This document shows, one piece after another, positions 6,713 through 10,512 of a DNA stretch of 10,512 nt. The DNA is from WLJO01 sp046597895 (GTDB taxonomy: Bacteria > Actinomycetota > Acidimicrobiia > Acidimicrobiales > Ilumatobacteraceae). Numbering within the stretch: position 1 is the first letter of the stretch; each line of letters begins with the position of its first letter. Below the pieces are notes generated by a model. That model worked only from the letters and a program-made list of their open reading frames with translations, did no database searches and had not been told where the DNA came from. The stretch covers positions 1-10,512 of the forward strand of contig JBKJJS010000216.1 in the NCBI GenBank assembly GCA_046597895.1, in the 5' to 3' direction. Position numbers and translations under genes: made by a program.

Positions 6713-7879
6713 ATGGCAACGTTCCGTGACCTGTTGGCGGCGGCGAAGTCCGAGATCACCGAGGTCAGCCCGGCCGACGCGGAGACCCGCATCGGCGCTG
6801 GCGCGGTGGTGGTGCTCGACGTTCGTGAGCCCGACGAGTACGAGCAGGGAGCGCTGCCCGACGCCCTGCACATTCCCCGTGGGCACCTGGAAGGCCAGGT
6901 CGAAGGCAAGATCCTCGACAAGTCCATTCCAGTCGTCGTGTACTGCGCCGGTGGCGTCCGCTCGGCGTTCGCCGCCAAGACGCTGCAGGAGCTCGGCTAC
7001 ACCGACGTCGTGTCCATGGCCGGCGGATTCGGTCGCTGGAAGGACGAGGGGCGGGCGTGGCGAACGCCGGTCTCGCTCACGCCGGATCAACGCAACCGCT
7101 ACATGCGACACCTCCTGCTGCCCGAGGTCGGGGTCGACGGCCAGGCCAAGTTGCTCGGCGCCAAGGTGCTGATGCTCGGGGCCGGTGGGCTCGGTTCGCC
7201 CGCCGCGATGTACCTCGCGGCGGCCGGCATCGGCACCATCGGCATCGTGGACATGGACGAGGTCGACGCCTCGAATCTCCAGCGCCAGATCCTCCACAAC
7301 CTGGACCGCATCGGTGACCGCAAGGTGGACTCGGCGAAGAAGACGCTCACGATGATGAACCCGGACATCGATGTCGTCACATACGACACTCGCCTCGCCG
7401 CCGACAACATCATGGACATCCTCCCCGGCTACGACGTGGTCGTCGACGGGGCCGATAACTTCCCGAGCCGCTACCTGCTGAACGACGCCAGCGTGAAGCT
7501 CGGCATCCCGGTCGTGCACGGCTCCATCTTCCGGTTCGAGGGCATGGTCAGCGTGTTCGATCCGAAGAACGGGCCCACCTACCGCGTCATGGTGCCCGAG
7601 GCGCCCCCTGCCGAGCTGGCCCCGAGCTGCGCTGAAGCGGGCGTGCTCGGCGTACTGCCCGGCATCGTCGGCAGTATCCAGGCGCTGGAGGTCATCAAGA
7701 TTCTGCTCGGCATTGGTGAGGCCCTCATCGGTCGTATCCTGTCCGTTGATACCACCGACATGAGCTTCCGTACGTTCAACCTGCGGCCCGACCCGGCCAA
7801 CGAAGTGACGTACGCAAATCGCGACCGCATCATCGTGCAAGAGCTCGAAGGGCTCTGCGCTCCCGGTCTCGCGCACTGA
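6713..7879 (+). CDS. moeB: Rhodanese-ThiF fusion, MoeB/MoeZ-like adenylyltransferase-sulfurtransferase
   Basis: E1-like enzymes of this kind adenylate the C-terminal glycine of a MoaD/ThiS-type ubiquitin-like protein, and the rhodanese domain supplies sulfur for the thiocarboxylate. Seen in 388 residues: an N-terminal rhodanese domain (about 14-118) with LDVREPDEYEQGALPDA at 35-51 and the active-site C78 in CAGGVRS. A ThiF/MoeB domain (about 122-375) follows, with RYMRHLLLPEVG at 129-140, GAGGLGSP at 156-163, VDMDEVDASNLQRQ at 179-192, DGADNFPSRYLLND at 245-258 and C306 in SCAEAGVLG. The double CxxC zinc pairs of E. coli MoeB are not seen. The usual MoeZ order is ThiF then rhodanese; here it is reversed. 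No moaD, thiS or cysO gene is nearby, so the sulfur-carrier partner (molybdopterin, thiamine or cysteine pathway) is unknown. The start has no Shine-Dalgarno but a -10 box 7 nt upstream. Confidence 0.9.
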   Translation: MATFRDLLAAAKSEITEVSPADAETRIGAGAVVVLDVREPDEYEQGALPDALHIPRGHLEGQVEGKILDKSIPVVVYCAGGVRSAFAAKTLQELGYTDVVSMAGGFGRWKDEGRAWRTPVSLTPDQRNRYMRHLLLPEVGVDGQAKLLGAKVLMLGAGGLGSPAAMYLAAAGIGTIGIVDMDEVDASNLQRQILHNLDRIGDRKVDSAKKTLTMMNPDIDVVTYDTRLAADNIMDILPGYDVVVDGADNFPSRYLLNDASVKLGIPVVHGSIFRFEGMVSVFDPKNGPTYRVMVPEAPPAELAPSCAEAGVLGVLPGIVGSIQALEVIKILLGIGEALIGRILSVDTTDMSFRTFNLRPDPANEVTYANRDRIIVQELEGLCAPGLAH

Positions 7880-7886
7880 TCCGTCT

Positions 7887-7897
7887 CGCACGGTGCG
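7887..7897. repeat. Short palindrome in the promoter of the membrane-protein gene
   Basis: CGCAC-G-GTGCG forms 5-bp inverted arms around one base. It lies 10 bp before the -10 box at 7908, across the expected -35 position. It could be a small operator, but arms this short occur by chance in high-GC DNA. Confidence 0.25.
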
Positions 7898-7907
7898 GAG
7901 CCGCGGG

Positions 7908-7913
7908 TAACGT
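7908..7913 (+). promoter_or_regulatory. Putative -10 box of the membrane-protein gene (leaderless start)
   Basis: TAACGT, within GGTAACGT, ends 6 nt before the GTG at 7920. That is the spacing expected if the G of GTG is the first transcribed base. No Shine-Dalgarno is present. This box supports GTG at 7920 as the true start. Confidence 0.5.
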
Positions 7914-7919
7914 CGCAGC

Positions 7920-8981
7920 GTGCACGCACAGGACGTCATCGCTCGCCCCGCCGCCCCGCCCCGCAACCTGTGGTTGCACGGGCCGCTACAGGACACATTG
8001 CTCGGCTGGTGCTTCGTACCCGTGGCGCTAGTGGTGCACTTTGCCGAGCCGCACGTCACCCTGGTGCAGTCGATGGTGGGGGTCATCTTCCTGGTCTCGT
8101 TCGCACACCAACCGCTCACGCTGGGCCTGGTCTATGGCGACCCTGTGCAGCGTGCCGCGCACCGACGGCTCTACACCTGGGCGCCGCTCATTGTCGCTGC
8201 GCTCATCATCATCGGTCTCTCCATCTCGCTCACGTTGGTCGGGCTCATTGCCGGACTATGGAACGCCGAACACACGCTGATGCAGCGTTACGGAGTGCTG
8301 CGCATCTATGGCCGCAAGGCAGGCGACGAACACGGTTCACTGGAGAAGCCGATGCTGATCGTGTGGCTGGTAACCGGTCTGGCGTTCATCGGGGCGTACG
8401 TCAACCTGCAGCAGCTGGTGCTCAAGCTGGGGCTCGACGAAACCAACTCTCGTGGGGTCAAGCTGCTCGACCCGCTCCGCACACCGGCCACCGTGCTGTT
8501 CTGGCTGGGCTTGATGGCCAGCGCAACGTTGGCCGTTCACTGGTGGCGTGCCGAGCAGTTGCTGGGTGCGAAGGCCAGCCCCGCGAAACACCTGTACGCG
8601 CTGGGCACCTTGGGCTTGGTCGTTGTCGTCATGATCGACCCGATTGCCGGTGTCGCCGGGTACGTTGCCGCGCATGCGATTGAGTATTTCGCTGTCGTGC
8701 ATCGCAGCTTGCGCACGCGGCGCGACCTTGCGCCGGTGGCTGTCGCAACCAGCACCCCATGGCGTCGCGGCGGCATGTACACGCTCTACTTCGGGCTCAT
8801 CGCGGCGATCGTTATCGGTACTGCGCTGCCGCTCAATGGTCGCATATATGCGTTCGCGATTCTCTTCTTCGGTGCGCTGCACATCCTGTACGACGGCTTG
8901 GTCTGGAAGCTGCGCCGCCCCAACGTCGCGGTGTCCCTAGGCATCACCCCGCGGCCTAAGCCGGCACTTCGTCGAAGGTGA
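7920..8981 (+). CDS. Polytopic membrane protein of unknown function with histidines at membrane borders
   Basis: This 353-residue integral membrane protein was not recognised as a named family. About eight hydrophobic segments are visible, near 27-42, 47-62, 87-112, 145-163, 190-207, 227-244, 245-260 and 286-326 (probably two). Segment ends carry motif-like blocks with polar and aromatic residues: SFAHQPLTLGLVYGD at 60-74 (H63), WNAEHTLMQRYGVLRIYGRK at 114-133 (H118), AHAIEYFAVVHRS at 251-263 (H252, H261) and ALHILYDGLVWKLRRP at 319-334 (H321). Such spacing resembles membrane metalloenzymes, for example Brp/Blh-type or fatty-acid-desaturase-like proteins, but this is only a resemblance. The GTG at 7920 has no Shine-Dalgarno and lies 6 nt after a -10 box. 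It is 40 bp after the rhodanese-ThiF gene, so read-through from it is possible. Its last 26 bp overlap the convergent exporter gene. Confidence 0.8.
   Translation: MHAQDVIARPAAPPRNLWLHGPLQDTLLGWCFVPVALVVHFAEPHVTLVQSMVGVIFLVSFAHQPLTLGLVYGDPVQRAAHRRLYTWAPLIVAALIIIGLSISLTLVGLIAGLWNAEHTLMQRYGVLRIYGRKAGDEHGSLEKPMLIVWLVTGLAFIGAYVNLQQLVLKLGLDETNSRGVKLLDPLRTPATVLFWLGLMASATLAVHWWRAEQLLGAKASPAKHLYALGTLGLVVVVMIDPIAGVAGYVAAHAIEYFAVVHRSLRTRRDLAPVAVATSTPWRRGGMYTLYFGLIAAIVIGTALPLNGRIYAFAILFFGALHILYDGLVWKLRRPNVAVSLGITPRPKPALRRR
8956..8981. other. 26-bp tail-to-tail overlap of convergent genes
   Basis: The last 26 bp of the plus-strand membrane-protein gene and the minus-strand exporter gene are the same DNA. 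A small hairpin (CGGC-CTAA-GCCG, 8952-8963) sits on the exporter stop codon. No larger terminator is seen. Confidence 0.75.
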
Positions 8982-9834
8982 AGTCCAGTTCTTCGCGCTC
9001 TTGGATGAGCACACCGGCGATGACGAGGGCTGCGCCCAGCAGGTCGAGCGCAGACGGTGTTTGGCTCAGCGCCACAAAGCCCAGGATCATCGCCGACACG
9101 GGCAGCAACGCCAGCAGCACGGCGAACCTGCGAACTGGGATACGACGCAGCACCACTTGGTCGATGCCGTAGCCGATAGCCGATGACAACGCACCGACGG
9201 CGACGCACATCAGCAGCAGCCGACTGTCGCTGAACACCTTGCCGCTGCCCGCCACGCCAAACGGCAGAATCGCCAGCGAGCCAATTGCCAGGCCGACGCC
9301 AAGGCCGGCCATGCCCCGGTCGAGGTGGGCGACACGTCGGCCGAGGATGATGTACACCGCCCACAACGCTGAGGCGGCGAAGATGAACACGATGCCCAAC
9401 GGCTCACCGCCCAACTCGACTCCTGACAGCGTAGCTACCCCAATTGCCGCAAAACCGAGAGCGGCTGAGTTGCGTGCACTGCGGGTGTAGGCGGCGGCGA
9501 CCGCGATGGGCCCGATGAACTCGATCACGACGCTCTTCCCTAACGGCAGGCGGTCGAGCGCGAGGTAGAAGAACAGGTTCATGAACGCTGTCGCACTACC
9601 GAAGAAGGCTGCGCTGTTCAGTTCGGCGCGTGTCCAGTGCGAGCGCACCTGCGGCCATGAGACGGCAATCAAGAGCAGCGCAGCCGACGTCACCCGTAGC
9701 CACGCAACCGTCGCTGGGCGAACGTCTTCGAAGAGATTCACCGCCACGACAGCACCCGTGTACTGCGAGATGCCAGCGATGGCAAACAGCGCCTCGGGTG
9801 AGGCGGTGCGAACGAACTCTGTGGGCGTACGCAT
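8956..9834 (-). CDS. EamA/DMT-family exporter, RhtA-like
   Basis: This 292-residue inner-membrane protein looks like a ten-helix drug/metabolite transporter built of two EamA repeats (about 14-135 and 145-280). The block LALDRLPLGKSVVIEFIGPIAVA at roughly 91-113 is typical of the RhtA branch, which exports threonine and homoserine. The second repeat ends in the usual AALVIAGVLI helix. A short acidic tail (QEREELDFTFDEVPA) faces the cytoplasm. The substrate cannot be read from the sequence. The ATG at 9834 lacks a well-placed Shine-Dalgarno: GAGGA lies 14 nt upstream, and a TAACGA, a near match to a -10, lies 5 nt upstream. It follows the aldolase gene by 54 bp on the same strand and may be co-transcribed with it. 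It ends in TAG at 8956-8958, inside the convergent membrane-protein gene. Confidence 0.9.
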   Translation of the reverse strand: MRTPTEFVRTASPEALFAIAGISQYTGAVVAVNLFEDVRPATVAWLRVTSAALLLIAVSWPQVRSHWTRAELNSAAFFGSATAFMNLFFYLALDRLPLGKSVVIEFIGPIAVAAAYTRSARNSAALGFAAIGVATLSGVELGGEPLGIVFIFAASALWAVYIILGRRVAHLDRGMAGLGVGLAIGSLAILPFGVAGSGKVFSDSRLLLMCVAVGALSSAIGYGIDQVVLRRIPVRRFAVLLALLPVSAMILGFVALSQTPSALDLLGAALVIAGVLIQEREELDFTFDEVPA

Positions 9835-9888
9835 AGGCGTCGTTACTGTCCTCGCCGCTGGAAGGCGCCTGGAGTCAAACGAATGCGA

Positions 9889-10512
9889 TCAGTCGAACAG
9901 GTCGGGGTCGGTGCGGCAGATTTCCTGCCACAACGGCTGGAAGCTGAGCCACCCAGCGATGGGCGAAGCGGTCTGCTCGCGGGTGTAAGTGGCGTCGTCG
10001 TGGGGGATGGGCTGGGGGGTGCCAGCGGCCATGGCGAGCAGTTGCGCCTGGCAGCTGCGATCCATGCTGAGGAACCAGAATACCGCTTCATCAACGGAGC
10101 CGCCGACAGTGAACAGGCCGTGGTTCTGGTGAATGGCGGCCTTGCCGGTGCGGAACTGCGAGACAAGCTCGCGTCCGTCTTCCACGCCGAATTGCACGCG
10201 GCCGCGCTGGGCGGTGACGACCACGTGGTCCTCGTAAAAGATGCAAGAGTCCTGCGTGAGCGGCGCTAGCGGAATGCCGAGCGAACTGAACGCCTTGCCG
10301 TGCATGCTGTGGCTGTGCGCAGCGGCGATCACGTCGGGCCGGGCCTCGTGCACGGCCGAGTGGATGACGAACGCGGCGCGGTTGACCGGGCGAGTGCCGT
10401 AGATGACGTTGCCCTCGTGGTCGACCAAGATGAGGTCGCTGACGCAGATGTGTCGGAAACTGACCGCGAATGGGTTGACCCAGAAGTACTCGGGAAACTC
10501 GGGGTCGCGCAC
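9889..10512 (-). CDS. Class II aldolase/adducin family protein (N-terminus outside window)
   Basis: The 207 visible residues belong to the class II aldolase/adducin fold, which contains zinc-dependent aldolases and epimerases such as fuculose- and ribulose-phosphate enzymes. The zinc histidines are H66 and H68 (AAAHSHSMHGKAF) and H131 (IHQNHGLFTVGGSVDEA). Other family blocks are PEYFWVNPFAVSF near the edge, ICVSDLILVD at 22-31, TQDSCIFYEDH at 86-96 and SFQPLWQEI near the C-terminus. The first in-window codon, GTG at 10512-10510, is very likely internal. Relatives have an upstream segment ending in a GHITVRDPE-like motif, so the true start lies beyond the right edge. This subgroup is annotated in many actinobacteria without a known substrate. 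The exporter gene follows on the same strand after 54 bp. Confidence 0.9.
   Translation of the reverse strand: MRDPEFPEYFWVNPFAVSFRHICVSDLILVDHEGNVIYGTRPVNRAAFVIHSAVHEARPDVIAAAHSHSMHGKAFSSLGIPLAPLTQDSCIFYEDHVVVTAQRGRVQFGVEDGRELVSQFRTGKAAIHQNHGLFTVGGSVDEAVFWFLSMDRSCQAQLLAMAAGTPQPIPHDDATYTREQTASPIAGWLSFQPLWQEICRTDPDLFD

Noticed and set aside
6623..8119. 498-codon minus-strand frame opposite the rhodanese-ThiF gene
   Set aside because: The plus strand encodes a complete enzyme with catalytic motifs; the antisense frame is compositional only. The minus-strand frame at 5736-6524 over Sir2 is rejected for the same reason.

Overview
The window is a stretch of ordinary-looking chromosome from a high-GC bacterium. 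The protein sequences (actinobacterial-style MetH, PduO-type adenosyltransferase, MoeB/MoeZ-like enzyme) suggest an actinomycete-related lineage, possibly Acidimicrobiia. That assignment rests on recognising family sequences by eye, not on a search. Genes are tightly packed and both strands are used. No gap between genes exceeds about 130 bases. I saw no tRNA, rRNA, CRISPR array, insertion sequence or prophage gene.

Layout. Positions 1-2004 (minus) hold the N-terminal 668 residues of cobalamin-dependent methionine synthase MetH. The gene runs off the left edge. It diverges across 65 bp from an SPFH/stomatin-prohibitin membrane protein (2070-3035, plus). Next, on plus, come a PduO-type ATP:cob(I)alamin adenosyltransferase (3098-3643) and an M17 leucyl aminopeptidase reading frame (3646-5085). 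The aminopeptidase is cut by a single in-frame TAG at codon 255, next to the active-site lysine. A perfect 13-bp inverted repeat separates its end from a convergent unknown gene (5108-5692, minus). That gene diverges from a Sir2 NAD-dependent deacylase (5820-6602, plus). A bulged 19-bp inverted repeat follows Sir2. Then come a rhodanese-ThiF fusion with reversed domain order (6713-7879, plus) and an unrecognised polytopic membrane protein rich in histidines at membrane borders (7920-8981, plus). The right end is minus-strand: an EamA/RhtA-type exporter (8956-9834), whose 3' end overlaps the membrane protein by 26 bp, and a class II aldolase/adducin protein (9889-10512) that runs off the right edge.

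How the genes fit together. MetH and the adenosyltransferase both handle cobalamin. The adenosyltransferase and aminopeptidase are almost certainly co-transcribed, because the aminopeptidase ribosome site lies inside the adenosyltransferase gene. The other genes look like independent housekeeping units.

Two styles of translation start are visible. metH, the adenosyltransferase, the rhodanese-ThiF gene and the membrane protein have no Shine-Dalgarno. Each has a TAnnnT -10 box only 6-10 nt before the start codon, which suggests leaderless mRNAs. The SPFH gene, aminopeptidase, Sir2 and the 5108-5692 gene have clear Shine-Dalgarno sequences. The observations most worth a second look are the amber codon in the aminopeptidase, the leaderless promoter set, the reversed domain order, the unknown membrane protein and the two inverted repeats. 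I found no convincing new multi-gene system.
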